A stretch of DNA of 35,498 nucleotides from an uncultured Clostridia bacterium (GTDB taxonomy: Bacteria; Bacillota; Clostridia; Christensenellales; Borkfalkiaceae). Location of the stretch: contig CASDRK010000019.1 of the NCBI GenBank assembly GCA_949283125.1, positions 1 to 35,498 of the forward strand, read 5' to 3'. The notes under the pieces were generated by a model that had not been told where the DNA came from, searched no databases, and worked only from the letters and a program-made list of their open reading frames with translations. Below, piece after piece: positions 1-8,124 of this stretch (position 1 is the first letter of the stretch; each line of letters begins with the position of its first letter). The position numbers were made by a program, and so were the translations under genes.

Positions 1-139
1 CTCTCATGTAAGCAGTAAAACATTAGAAAAAAATCTGGCGCTTATAAACGCCAGACCGAAAAAGATTTTAGGATTTAAAAAACCCGTTGATTTATTCTTC
101 TTTTTCTTAAACAAGTGTTGCACTTAGTTTGACAATTCA
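1..139 (+). mobile_element. IS30-family element, right end (partial)
   Basis: The first 139 bases are the 3' end of an insertion sequence that continues off the window. They hold the end of a transposase reading frame followed by a terminal repeat whose reverse complement starts TGAATTGTCA and runs to AAGTGCAACA. The same repeat, with a few changes (TGAATTATCA ... AAGTGCAACA), occurs at 35361 in the opposite sense, as expected of the left end of the same kind of element. The transposase stop lies inside the repeat, which is common in IS30 elements. The family call rests on the protein tail and on the start of the transposase at the other window end. Confidence 0.8.
2..127 (+). CDS. IS30-family transposase, C-terminal fragment
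   Basis: An open frame enters from the left edge and ends at TAG 125-127, giving about 41 residues. It contains INARPKKILGFKKPVDLF, which matches the usual C-terminus of IS30-family DDE transposases (N-x-R-P-[RK]-K-x-L-G-[WFY]-K-[TK]-P). These enzymes cut and join IS ends, often near palindromic targets. The catalytic DDE residues should lie upstream, outside the window, so intactness cannot be judged. The last codons overlap the terminal repeat. Confidence 0.78.
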   Translation, partial: SHVSSKTLEKNLALINARPKKILGFKKPVDLFFFFLNKCCT

Positions 140-348
140 GTCTGTGTTTTTCGCAGTCCGCCGCCCGCTTCGGCACTCTGCTCCGACAAAAATTCCGACA
201 AGACGGACTCTTGTGCCCTTTCGGAAGTCCCGCCGCTAATGATCCGGCGCGACATTTTTTGCCGCGAAAGAGGTAAAAACTTTTCCGTTTCCGTAAGTTT
301 TTGCGCAGCGGCGCAAAAACTTACGATGAGCCGTGAAAACAAGTTTGA
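140..348. other. Intergenic stretch between IS30 end and fucO
   Basis: About 210 bases with no convincing gene. A 72-codon minus-strand frame spans it but ends inside the IS terminal repeat and has no recognisable domain, so it is not called. The stretch contains the hairpin listed at 292-325. The 14-mer GTTTTTGCGCAGCG in that hairpin recurs near 1564 downstream of rhaD, so this may be a dispersed extragenic repeat. Confidence 0.5.
292..325. terminator. 15-bp perfect hairpin downstream of fucO
   Basis: A perfect inverted repeat, CGTAAGTTTTTGCGC and its complement around an AGCG loop, lies 24 bases past the fucO stop on the minus strand. It is well placed to end or stabilise the rhamnose transcript. 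There is no clean run of U on the minus strand after the stem (GGAAACGGAAAAGTTTTT follows), so it is either a weak terminator or an extragenic palindrome. Confidence 0.5.
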
Positions 349-1497
349 TTAAAGCAGAGATCTATAGAGAGCTATGATATCTTCCTTTGTGGGATCCTTG
401 GGATTGCCGGGGCGGCAGGCGTCGTCCATTGCCGACTGCGCGAGGAAGTCTATGTCCTCCTCCCTCACTATACCCTTTAAATTTTCGGGTATGCCGACGT
501 CCTTGGAAAGTTTAGCCACCGCGTCGCAGGCGGCCTTTCTTGCATCTTCAAGCGTCATCTTATCCACGCCCTCAACACCCATTGCCTTGGCGATGTCGCG
601 GTACTTTTCGCCCGTGGCTTCGGCATTATAGCGCATTACGGTGGGCAGAAGAATGGCATTCGCCACGCCGTGAGGGGTATCGTACACCGCGCCCAGAGCG
701 TGAGCCATGGAGTGCACTATGCCGAGCCCCACGTTGGAAAAGCCCATGCCTGCTACATACTGGCCGAGAGCCATGCCCTCGCGCCCCTCCTTTTCTCCCT
801 TTACCGCCGAGCGGAGCGAACGGGAGATTATCTCTATGGCCTTTAAGTGGAACATGTCCGTCATCTCCCACGCGCCCTTGGTTATGTAGCCCTCTATGGC
901 GTGGGTGAGCGCGTCCATGCCCGTCGCGGCGGTGAGGCCTTTGGGCATTGTGCTCATCATATCGCTGTCCACTACGGCGACTACGGGGATATCGTGCACG
1001 TCCACGCACACGAACTTGCGCTTCTTTTGAACGTCGGTTATAACGTAGTTTATGGTGACTTCCGCAGCCGTGCCCGCCGTGGTGGGAACGGCGATTATGG
1101 GCACACTCGGCTTTTTGGTGGGAGCGACGCCTTCGAGAGAGCGCACATCCTCAAATTCGGGGTTGGCGATTATTATGCCTATCGCCTTGGCAGTATCCAT
1201 GGAGGAGCCGCCGCCGATTGCAATTATATAGTCGGCGCCGCTCGCCTTGAATGCGGCAACGCCCGTCTGCACGTTTTCTATCGTGGGATTGGGCTTTATG
1301 TCCGAATAGAGCTCATAGGCGAGCCCCTCTTCCTTTAATACGTTCAGCACCTTGTCCGTGACCTTGAATTCTACGAGGTCGGGGTCGGAGCAGACGAACG
1401 CCTTTTTGAGCCCGCGCCTTTTTACTTCGCCGGGGATTTCCCTTATCGCGCCCGCGCCGTGGTAGCTTGTTTCGTTCAAAACTATTCTGTTTGCCAT
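349..1497 (-). CDS. fucO: Lactaldehyde reductase / 1,2-propanediol oxidoreductase (Fe-dependent ADH)
   Basis: This 382-residue protein belongs to the iron-containing (group III) alcohol dehydrogenases. The family member in rhamnose and fucose breakdown reduces L-lactaldehyde to L-1,2-propanediol with NADH. The nucleotide-binding motif GGGSSMDTAKA is at about 95-105. The metal ligands fall where they do in E. coli FucO: D195 and H199 (TGMDALTHAIEGY), H262 (GIVHSMAHALGA) and H276 (DTPHGVAN). Length is normal. The ATG is preceded by AGGAG at good spacing. It is the last gene of the rhamnose cluster, 220 bases after rhaD, so its expression may be partly separate. The lactaldehyde role is inferred from the neighbouring aldolase; family membership is certain. 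Confidence 0.92.
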   Translation of the reverse strand: MANRIVLNETSYHGAGAIREIPGEVKRRGLKKAFVCSDPDLVEFKVTDKVLNVLKEEGLAYELYSDIKPNPTIENVQTGVAAFKASGADYIIAIGGGSSMDTAKAIGIIIANPEFEDVRSLEGVAPTKKPSVPIIAVPTTAGTAAEVTINYVITDVQKKRKFVCVDVHDIPVVAVVDSDMMSTMPKGLTAATGMDALTHAIEGYITKGAWEMTDMFHLKAIEIISRSLRSAVKGEKEGREGMALGQYVAGMGFSNVGLGIVHSMAHALGAVYDTPHGVANAILLPTVMRYNAEATGEKYRDIAKAMGVEGVDKMTLEDARKAACDAVAKLSKDVGIPENLKGIVREEDIDFLAQSAMDDACRPGNPKDPTKEDIIALYRSLL

Positions 1498-1717
1498 AAT
1501 TAAATCTCCTTTTGATAAAATACCAAGTTATTTTAAATAATTGACGGCGCAAGCAAAACCTCGTTTTTGCGCAGCGCAACCCAATTTGCGCATACCTGCG
1601 CCTCCGCGGTGGGAATTGCCGCGACTATATTATACAAGTGCTACTTAAGGTCGCGGCAAGGGCGGCGGCGCCGCCAAAATAACGGCAAGTTGCAGGCGTC
1701 GCCAGCCAAAACTTGCG
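1498..1717 (-). other. rhaD-fucO intergenic spacer with hairpin
   Basis: No gene is seen in these 220 bases. At 1616-1659 a 10-bp inverted repeat (TTGCCGCGAC/GTCGCGGCAA) encloses 24 nt, and next to it is a GC-only palindrome GGCGGCGCCGCC. Around 1564 the string GTTTTTGCGCAGCG matches the hairpin at 292-325. Such a structured spacer between the aldolase and the reductase could be an mRNA processing or attenuation site. The fucO SD (AGGAG) lies at its minus-strand 3' end. Confidence 0.45.
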
Positions 1718-2554
1718 TTAAACGTTAAGAAAATCTTTTCTGTAATTTGTCACCTTGAAGAGTTCCAGAAGTTTTAACATATCCTCGTCCTTAATGGTGT
1801 TTATGCGGGGAAGGTGCGCGGTGAGCATATAGATCTGCGCCGCCTTTTCGACCGTCTCTATCAAGCCGAAGGTCTCATCAAGAGTCTTACCCGCGCCATA
1901 TATGCCGTGCATTGCCCATACAACCAGGCGGAATTCCTTCATCTTTTCTGCCGTAGCTACACCTATCTCCGTTGTGCCGCACAGCATCCAGGGGAGCACG
2001 CCCACGCCGTCGGGGAATACCACTATGCACTCCGTGCACATCTCCCATAATGTATGCGTAAACTTCTTTTCGTCCAGCTCGTGCACGAAGTTCATTGCGA
2101 GCGTATTGGTGGGGTGCGAGTGCATTACCACCCTGTTTTCGGGGTCTACCGAAAGACGGGCGATATGGCTCATCATATGCGCGGGGAATTCCGAAGTAGG
2201 TCTGCCGCCGTCCTTATAGCCCCACAAGAGCTCCACTTCCTTGCCGCCCTTGCCTATGCGGACAATGCCCAGATTTGTTTCGGGATCGTCCTCCACGTTT
2301 TTGAAGTACTTGCCCGTGCCCGTGACGATAAATATCTTGCCTTCCAGAGGGCTTGCGTCGAAGTCTACTTCGTTTACGCCCATAAGGGGAATGGTGCGTA
2401 TGACTTTATTTAAGTCAAGGTATTCTTTGACTTCCTCTTCCTTTAAAAGATAGCTTATATTGCCGCCGTTGCGCTCATCCCAGCCGAGACGGTACATATT
2501 TGACGCCGTTTTGCACATTTCCTTTAAAAAGGGCGCTGTAAAAACATCTTTCAT
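1718..2554 (-). CDS. rhaD: Rhamnulose-1-phosphate aldolase
   Basis: A 278-residue class II (zinc) aldolase of the RhaD/FucA/AraD fold. It cleaves L-rhamnulose-1-phosphate to dihydroxyacetone phosphate and L-lactaldehyde in the cytoplasm. The zinc site is visible as VVMHSHPTN (His-x-His) and a later VVWAMHGIYGAG histidine. The N-terminal segment GWDERNGGNISYLL is typical of RhaD rather than FucA. Its ATG overlaps the rhaA stop as ATGA (2551-2554), so translation is probably coupled; there is only a weak purine run before it. Position between isomerase/kinase and lactaldehyde reductase agrees with the pathway. Confidence 0.95.
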   Translation of the reverse strand: MKDVFTAPFLKEMCKTASNMYRLGWDERNGGNISYLLKEEEVKEYLDLNKVIRTIPLMGVNEVDFDASPLEGKIFIVTGTGKYFKNVEDDPETNLGIVRIGKGGKEVELLWGYKDGGRPTSEFPAHMMSHIARLSVDPENRVVMHSHPTNTLAMNFVHELDEKKFTHTLWEMCTECIVVFPDGVGVLPWMLCGTTEIGVATAEKMKEFRLVVWAMHGIYGAGKTLDETFGLIETVEKAAQIYMLTAHLPRINTIKDEDMLKLLELFKVTNYRKDFLNV

Positions 2555-3789
2555 CTCTTATTTAAAACCTCGCTTTCATATTTCTTTATCTCGGTAAGGT
2601 AATCCTCCTTCAAGCCCTCGCGGGAGAGGTACTCCTTCCACACGGCGCCGAAGGGCATGTCCTTTACCTCTTCCTGTGCGACCATGAGCTCGGTAAATGC
2701 CGCACTATCCTGCAGCGAACGCAGTTTTTCGTGAGGAATGAGCAGCGCGTACAACAGCGCCTTCTGCATTGCCCTCTGCCCCGTCACCCATGCCGAGAGC
2801 CTGTTTATGCTTGCATCGAAGTAGTCGAGCCCTATCATAACTTTATCTATGGCGTTGTTGCGCACGATTTCCTTTGCTATCTCTTTGAGTTCGTCCTCGA
2901 AGAGCACGACGTGGTCGGAATCCCACCTTACGCCGCGGGTGACGTGCAATGCAAGTTTATCGTAGAACGCGAGCAATGCGGGAATTTTATCCGAAACATA
3001 TTCCAGCGGGTGATAGTGACCGTTATCCAAAAGGCAGCAGATGGTATTCTTTGCCGCGTAATTTTGGTAGAATTCGTTTGAACCCACCGTATAGCTCTCC
3101 ACGCCTATGCCAAACACCTTGCTTTCAACAGCTACCACCACTTTATTTCTATCATATCCGCACGCCAGTATTTTGTCAAGGCTGTCCTTTAACCGAAGAC
3201 GGGGCGTCAGTCTGTCGGCGGGAACGTCCTTGAAGCCGTCGGGTATCCATATATTTACAAGGCAGTGCGAATTGAACTCGTCCGCGAAGTACTCCGCGAT
3301 TTTAAGGCAGGCTATGCAGTGGTCTACCCAGAACTTTCTTATATCTTCGTCGGGCGAAGAGAGAGTCAGCCCGTCCTTTACGTTCTTATGCGAAAACATG
3401 GTGGGGTTGAAGTCTATGCCGTCCAAACCCAGCTCATTGACAAACCCCACCCACGGTTTGAAGTGCTCGGGGCGGTAGGCGTTCCTATCCACCTTTTCGC
3501 CGTTCAAAATTGCATAACTTGCGTGCAGATTGAGCCGCTTTTTGCCGGGCATTAAGGAGAACGCCTTTTTAATGTCGGCTTTGAGTTCTTCAAAATTCCT
3601 CGCGCGGCCGGGGTAATTGCCCGTGGTCTGTATGCCGCCACTAAGAGCCACGCCGCCGTCCAGACCTATAACGTCGTCCCCCTGCCAGCAGTGCACGGAT
3701 ATGGGAATATTCTTCAATGCGTTCAATGCCGCCTCGGTATCTATGCCCTTTTCGGCGTATTCGCGTTTTGCAAGTTCGTACATGTTCAT
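2551..3789 (-). CDS. rhaA: L-rhamnose isomerase
   Basis: A 412-residue protein matching RhaA along its whole length. It interconverts L-rhamnose and L-rhamnulose using two divalent metals. Key segments are VAVESKVFG (metal-binding Glu), LLDNGHYHPLEYV (Asp and His) and HVTRGVRWDSDHVV (His and Asp), all family hallmarks. The first of two nearby ATGs is chosen because GGAG lies about 12 bases upstream of it; the second (residue 3) is further away. It follows rhaB by 36 bases and overlaps rhaD by 4. Nothing suggests damage. Confidence 0.96.
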   Translation of the reverse strand: MNMYELAKREYAEKGIDTEAALNALKNIPISVHCWQGDDVIGLDGGVALSGGIQTTGNYPGRARNFEELKADIKKAFSLMPGKKRLNLHASYAILNGEKVDRNAYRPEHFKPWVGFVNELGLDGIDFNPTMFSHKNVKDGLTLSSPDEDIRKFWVDHCIACLKIAEYFADEFNSHCLVNIWIPDGFKDVPADRLTPRLRLKDSLDKILACGYDRNKVVVAVESKVFGIGVESYTVGSNEFYQNYAAKNTICCLLDNGHYHPLEYVSDKIPALLAFYDKLALHVTRGVRWDSDHVVLFEDELKEIAKEIVRNNAIDKVMIGLDYFDASINRLSAWVTGQRAMQKALLYALLIPHEKLRSLQDSAAFTELMVAQEEVKDMPFGAVWKEYLSREGLKEDYLTEIKKYESEVLNKR

Positions 3790-3825
3790 ATAAAAATTAT
3801 TCTCCTTATTGCGCGATGAATATTT

Positions 3826-5121
3826 TCAACGCATCTGTATTTTAAGATTGCCTATAGCCGTCGCTTCAATGGGCAGCGCGACCACCTTTATTTTACAAGC
3901 CTTTTCGGTAAGCTCGTTAAGGTATGTGTTCTTTGCTCCGCCGCCCACTATGTAGAGCTCCTCCGCCCTTATGCCCGTGTTGCCTTCAAGCTCCTTTAAA
4001 CTTTTAGCATAGCTTGCGGCAAGGCTTAAAAAGGCGCATTTGAAGTAGTCGCCGCACGATTTGGGCGGACTCTTTAAGCTGACGTCAAAGGCTTTTCTCA
4101 TGCGCTCGGGCGCAAGGAACTGCGGCGCGTTGATATCGGCAATGCCTTCAAAACTGCTCTTCCGGGCTTCGGCAATTATATCTTCAAAGGGCTTTTGGGG
4201 GCAGAGTTCCTCTTTTAGGCGGTTGACCACCCACATACCCATGATATTTTTCTGGTAGCGTACATAGCCAACGCCGCCCTCGTTTGACCAGTTGCCCGCA
4301 AGGCTGCTTTCGTCGGTATGAGCAACGGGCGATTTTATGCCGAGGAGCGACCATGTGCCCGAAGAGATATACGGCCGGTTGCCGTCCATGGGTATGCCCT
4401 CCACCGCGCTTGCCGTGTCGTGCGAGGCGCATAAAACCACTTCGATCTGCCCGCCGACCTCGGCGGCAATATCATCTTTGAGCATACCAACGCTTTCGCC
4501 CGGGGCATACAATTTACCGAAAATTTCTCTTTGAAAACCGAGCAAATCGATGATATCCCCGTCCCAATCGCCCGTTTGAGCGTTGACAAGTCCCGTCGTC
4601 GTGGCGTTGGTGTACTCCTTCTTTTTTACGCCCGTTAAAAGATAATTGAGATATTCGGGAATCATTAAGAAGTCGGTGACAACGGACAGCCTGCCCCTCT
4701 TTTTATCCTCGTACAACTGATATATGGTATTGAAGGGCTGGAACTGTATGCCCGTCTTTGAATACAGTTCTTCAAACGGAATAATGGAATGCACTTCGTC
4801 AATGACCGATTTGGTGCGCGAATCCCGATATGCAAGGCACGGCATAAACGGCCCGCTTTCCGTCATAAGAACATAATCCACGCCCCAAGTGTCGATTGCA
4901 AGAGATTGTATCTGCGGATACTTTGGAAGAGCGCGTTTGATGCCTTTCTTTACGTTTTTGAACAGGTTGTCAATGTCCCATACGAGATGACCGCATTGCG
5001 TTTTTGTACCGTTTGGAAAGCGGAAAACTTCTTCCGTTATAATTTTTCCGTCCTCTTCCCATCCGACGATATGCCTGCCGGAAGATGCCCCGATATCGAT
5101 TGCAAGATAATATTTTTTCAT
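3826..5121 (-). CDS. rhaB: Rhamnulokinase, C-terminally short
   Basis: A FGGY-family carbohydrate kinase that phosphorylates L-rhamnulose at O1 with ATP. N-terminal ATP-binding AIDIGASSGRH is at about 8-18, YRDSRT is the usual sugar-side motif, the catalytic aspartate is in CASHDTASAVEG, and the C-terminal adenosine motif IVGGGAKNTYLN is present. The protein is 431 residues, whereas characterised RhaBs are about 465-490. It stops right after the conserved EATAIGN-LKIQM segment, so some 35-50 C-terminal residues are missing. Neither other frame restores them, because the rhaA ribosome site follows at once. No Shine-Dalgarno sequence is visible before its ATG, and a GC hairpin sits 12 bases upstream. 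It may be functional with a shortened last helix or be a weakened enzyme. Confidence 0.9.
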   Translation of the reverse strand: MKKYYLAIDIGASSGRHIVGWEEDGKIITEEVFRFPNGTKTQCGHLVWDIDNLFKNVKKGIKRALPKYPQIQSLAIDTWGVDYVLMTESGPFMPCLAYRDSRTKSVIDEVHSIIPFEELYSKTGIQFQPFNTIYQLYEDKKRGRLSVVTDFLMIPEYLNYLLTGVKKKEYTNATTTGLVNAQTGDWDGDIIDLLGFQREIFGKLYAPGESVGMLKDDIAAEVGGQIEVVLCASHDTASAVEGIPMDGNRPYISSGTWSLLGIKSPVAHTDESSLAGNWSNEGGVGYVRYQKNIMGMWVVNRLKEELCPQKPFEDIIAEARKSSFEGIADINAPQFLAPERMRKAFDVSLKSPPKSCGDYFKCAFLSLAASYAKSLKELEGNTGIRAEELYIVGGGAKNTYLNELTEKACKIKVVALPIEATAIGNLKIQMR

Positions 5122-5133
5122 ATAAAGTCAAAT

Positions 5134-5163
5134 TGTTGCCGCCGCGCGCAAGCGGCGGCAACA
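5134..5163 (-). promoter_or_regulatory. 12-bp GC hairpin between lipoprotein gene and rhaB
   Basis: TGTTGCCGCCGC and its perfect complement surround a 6-nt loop. On the minus strand the stem follows the lipoprotein stop by 10 bases and ends 12 bases before the rhaB ATG, with ATTTGACTTTAT between. There is no U run, so a strong terminator is unlikely. Intercistronic processing or stabilisation, or a translational gate on SD-less rhaB, fits better. The structure is seen; the role is inferred. Confidence 0.5.
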
Positions 5164-5173
5164 TCATACATTT

Positions 5174-8065
5174 TTACTCGGCCGAAGGGGCGGAATTGAC
5201 AATAAAGATTATGCCGTTCTGCAAGCTGTCGACAGGCAGATACGAACCGTAAGCTTCGACGACCGTCTCTATGTTGGAAGTTGCGCCGTAATCGGGCTGA
5301 TCGCCCTTGGCTATATACCAGCAGCCGGGGATGACCGATACCGCGTCGGCTATGATCTTATCCGTAACAACGCCATTGACCGTAACGTTCTGCACATTAT
5401 CTCTTGCCCCCGCTTCCACTATCGGAGTATAGGCAAGTATCTGAAGGGTATAATATACGTCTATCCTGCCGCCGACGCCGCCCACATTGAGCGCGCCAAC
5501 TTCTTCGTCAAGGGAAGTACCCGTTGTAACTATTCCGGCAGTCACAGTATTGTTTTCCGTTACCATATAGCGCTGCGAGCCGACTATGCCACCCACATTG
5601 ACGGACGATTCGCCGCTTTCTTTAACTGCTTTAACAGTTATATCGGCATTGACCGTACAACCGGAAATTGCCGTACCCGAACCGCTCAGTCCGCCCACGT
5701 TGACGGTTATGCAGCTATCTTCGGCGGCAGTGCCATTGTCCTCGTAGTTTAAAGTGAGGGCCACGTCGGTCTTGCAGCCCGTCATTGTGGAGTAGTTTTC
5801 GCCGAGCATGCCGCCAAGATAAATTTCGCCGCCGTGAGCAATCTTGTTTGTGGCATTGAGCGTTATGCTGCCCGAAACTTCGCAGTTCGTGACCACGTTG
5901 GTCCAGCCGCCCGCTTCAAGACCGGCAACCACCGTGAACAGGTTAGTGCGGTAAGTGAGGTCGCTTTCATCGAAGGTTGCGGTTATCTCGCAGTTTGTCA
6001 CCTTTACGTTTGTGAGGGTGGACATCATGTCGAAAGCCGCAAGCGTGCCGACATACAGATAGTCGCCGCTGTGGGTGACTTCGATGACAGGCGAAGCGAT
6101 GGTGAGGTCGTGTATGTCTGCGCCTGCAAGGGCGGAGAACATGGCCGTTGTGCCGTCGCAGGTGACGCCGTCATCGAACCAGACGGAGCCTTCGCCCGAA
6201 TAGTTTTTGTTGAGCTCGGCGGAGACTATCTTGAGTCCGTTGATGGTGTGACCGTTGCCGTTGAGCGTGCCGCGGAAAGAGTAAGTCCACCACTCGGTGT
6301 TGTAGTATTCGTAGTTGGAAAAATACGCGCCTATCGGCTCCCAGTCGCCGGTCAGCGTTATATCGGCCGTCAGTTTGTAAGCGCCGTACAGATCTTTACC
6401 GATGTCTTTGAGCTGTACCGGCGTGGCTATCTCCTCTTCCTGCACCCAGCGGGCATAGAGGGTGAGCGTGTCGTTCCCGTCGGCGGCGGCGCCTATGAGC
6501 ATGCAACCGTCGGAAATGGCATGCGCTTCCTTCTCCTCCTCAGTCATTGCGTTGTACTTGGCAATGCCTGTGGTGCTCAGCTTCTGCCCGAAGAACCACA
6601 TATACTTTGATACACCGTTGACGATGTCGGCGTCGGCAATCTCGGCCTTGGTATGCCAGCCAGCAAAGTGCCAGCCCGCGCGTTCGGGGGCGGCGGGAGC
6701 AGCAGAAATATACGCTTCCTCCGGCTTACCCTTTACTTCGGCGGTGCTGTACACGGTGCCGGTGCCGTCGTTGAGCATATAGTTTATGGTGTAGGTTATG
6801 CTGTCCTCGTCCATATCGATGACAAAGTCTACTTCGGCACTCGGAATAGCAGTTATATGAACGGTATAAGCCTTATCAGTGAGGGGGCACACTATGTCTC
6901 CCGAACCGTCGGAAGGCGTTAATGTGAGCACGTCATCTTTAATAGACCATGTGCCGCTTGCCCACGAGGACACGCCGCCCATATCTACATATACGTTGTA
7001 CACGCCGCCCTCTTCGAGCGCGAGGTGTGCGCTTGCCATGCCGCCGTAGATGCTGACTACGTTTGAGGTATAGAGCGCCTTGCCGGGTTCTTCGGGTTCC
7101 TCTTCTTCGGGCATGTCCGCGCCGCAGTTGTCGCACTTGCCGTCGCCGTCTTCGTCGACGTGCTCGGTGCAGGGCTCTTCGGGCCCGGAGCCTTCGGGGG
7201 CAAAGTTGAGCGTGAGGTCGCCGACTACGGGTATGCCCTTTACTTCGATAGTGCCGCTGTATGTCTGCGTTGCGTAGTCGCAGGTGAGCGTGTATGTCTC
7301 TTCGGGCAGCACTTCTGCCTCGTCCTCGGTGACGGTGAGCACCATGTTGTATGCCGCGTCCAGAGCATAGGTACCCGCCGCGGTGCGGGTATATTCGCCG
7401 CCCTGATAGTAGCTTATGGAGAGCACCCAGGTGCTGTCGCCGTACAGCTCGAGCTTACCGCCCTGACCCGCAGCCGTAGTTGCGGTGAGCGTTATTGCAG
7501 CTTCGCCGGGTTCTTCGGGTTCCCCTTCTTCGGGCATGTCCGCGCCGCAGTTGTCGCACTTGCCGTCGTTATTTGCATCGACATGCTCGGTGCAGGGTTC
7601 TTCGGGTTCGGGGGTTTGCCCCTCGCCCACCTTGTCGGCAACGGGGTCGAGCTTGAAGGTCACGTCTGCGCTGGGCAGTTTTACGGGTATGGAGTAAACG
7701 CCGTCTTCAAGGGCGTATTCCTTGGGCTGCCCGCTGGTAGCTTCGGCAAGGTAGGTGGCGTTGTCGCCTGTCTCCCACTCGGCAGTCAGCGTGAGCGAGC
7801 CGCCTTCGACCATCTCCCATTCGCCAGAGAGCCAAGATGAGTAGCCGTCGCCCGAGTCGACGTTGACGTTGAACACGTATTCGCCGTCGACGCTTTCAAA
7901 TGTCATATAGGCCTTGCCGACGCCCACCCAGAAGGTTTCAACGCCGGTCTGATAGATCGTACCCTCGCTGGCCGGGGGAGCTTCGGGCGTGCACGCGGCG
8001 AGCCCCGCGGCGGAACAACCGACACACAGCGACGCGAACGCCGCCAAAAAGAATTTTTTATTCAT
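5174..8065 (-). CDS. Large surface lipoprotein with InlB-like repeat and GLUG-type beta-helix
   Basis: A 963-residue predicted lipoprotein. The signal peptide ends in a lipobox (GLAAC, Cys about residue 25). Three beta-rich segments follow, separated by two near-identical acidic linkers, each with CTEHVD...DGKCDNCGADM; the DxDxDGxxD pattern resembles a calcium loop combined with a Cys/His cluster. Next is one InlB/Listeria-Bacteroides-like repeat (YTINYMLNDG ... GWHFAGWHTK ... LTLYARW), then a long repetitive half with GTLNGNGHTINGL and several NVGG(I/L)xG motifs typical of GLUG-type parallel beta-helices. SD GGAGG precedes the ATG. Such proteins act outside the cell in adhesion or glycan binding. 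Its place inside the rhamnose cluster, between rhamnosidase and kinase, suggests substrate capture, but no catalytic motif is seen and binding is unproven. Confidence 0.75.
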   Translation of the reverse strand: MNKKFFLAAFASLCVGCSAAGLAACTPEAPPASEGTIYQTGVETFWVGVGKAYMTFESVDGEYVFNVNVDSGDGYSSWLSGEWEMVEGGSLTLTAEWETGDNATYLAEATSGQPKEYALEDGVYSIPVKLPSADVTFKLDPVADKVGEGQTPEPEEPCTEHVDANNDGKCDNCGADMPEEGEPEEPGEAAITLTATTAAGQGGKLELYGDSTWVLSISYYQGGEYTRTAAGTYALDAAYNMVLTVTEDEAEVLPEETYTLTCDYATQTYSGTIEVKGIPVVGDLTLNFAPEGSGPEEPCTEHVDEDGDGKCDNCGADMPEEEEPEEPGKALYTSNVVSIYGGMASAHLALEEGGVYNVYVDMGGVSSWASGTWSIKDDVLTLTPSDGSGDIVCPLTDKAYTVHITAIPSAEVDFVIDMDEDSITYTINYMLNDGTGTVYSTAEVKGKPEEAYISAAPAAPERAGWHFAGWHTKAEIADADIVNGVSKYMWFFGQKLSTTGIAKYNAMTEEEKEAHAISDGCMLIGAAADGNDTLTLYARWVQEEEIATPVQLKDIGKDLYGAYKLTADITLTGDWEPIGAYFSNYEYYNTEWWTYSFRGTLNGNGHTINGLKIVSAELNKNYSGEGSVWFDDGVTCDGTTAMFSALAGADIHDLTIASPVIEVTHSGDYLYVGTLAAFDMMSTLTNVKVTNCEITATFDESDLTYRTNLFTVVAGLEAGGWTNVVTNCEVSGSITLNATNKIAHGGEIYLGGMLGENYSTMTGCKTDVALTLNYEDNGTAAEDSCITVNVGGLSGSGTAISGCTVNADITVKAVKESGESSVNVGGIVGSQRYMVTENNTVTAGIVTTGTSLDEEVGALNVGGVGGRIDVYYTLQILAYTPIVEAGARDNVQNVTVNGVVTDKIIADAVSVIPGCWYIAKGDQPDYGATSNIETVVEAYGSYLPVDSLQNGIIFIVNSAPSAE
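7082..7183 (-). repeat. 102-bp direct repeat, copy encoding the second Cys/Asp linker
   Basis: This stretch is nearly identical to 7505-7606, with a perfect core of about 40 bases and scattered changes elsewhere, in the same frame of the lipoprotein gene. It encodes PCTEHVDEDGDGKCDNCG plus an acidic Pro/Glu tail. It looks like an internal module duplication and a possible recombination site. Confidence 0.85.
7505..7606 (-). repeat. 102-bp direct repeat, copy encoding the first Cys/Asp linker
   Basis: Partner of 7082-7183. It encodes PCTEHVDANNDGKCDNCG. The two copies are 423 bases apart in phase (a multiple of three), so recombination between them would remove one whole beta-domain plus one linker without changing the reading frame. 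Confidence 0.85.
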
Positions 8066-8124
8066 TACTTTCCTCCGTTTATTTTTAAGGCCAGCCGCCG
8101 TGCGACAGCCCTTTTAATTTATTT

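Noticed and set aside
124-342. 72-codon minus-strand open frame next to the IS30 end
   Set aside because: It ends inside the IS terminal repeat, has no known domain and overlaps a perfect hairpin; probably chance.
349-2554. Propanediol-utilisation microcompartment
   Set aside because: Lactaldehyde reductase is present but no shell protein, diol dehydratase or related gene occurs in the window.
3790-3830. Frameshift that would restore the RhaB C-terminus
   Set aside because: Both other frames stop within about 17 codons and run into the rhaA ribosome site, with no RhaB-like sequence.
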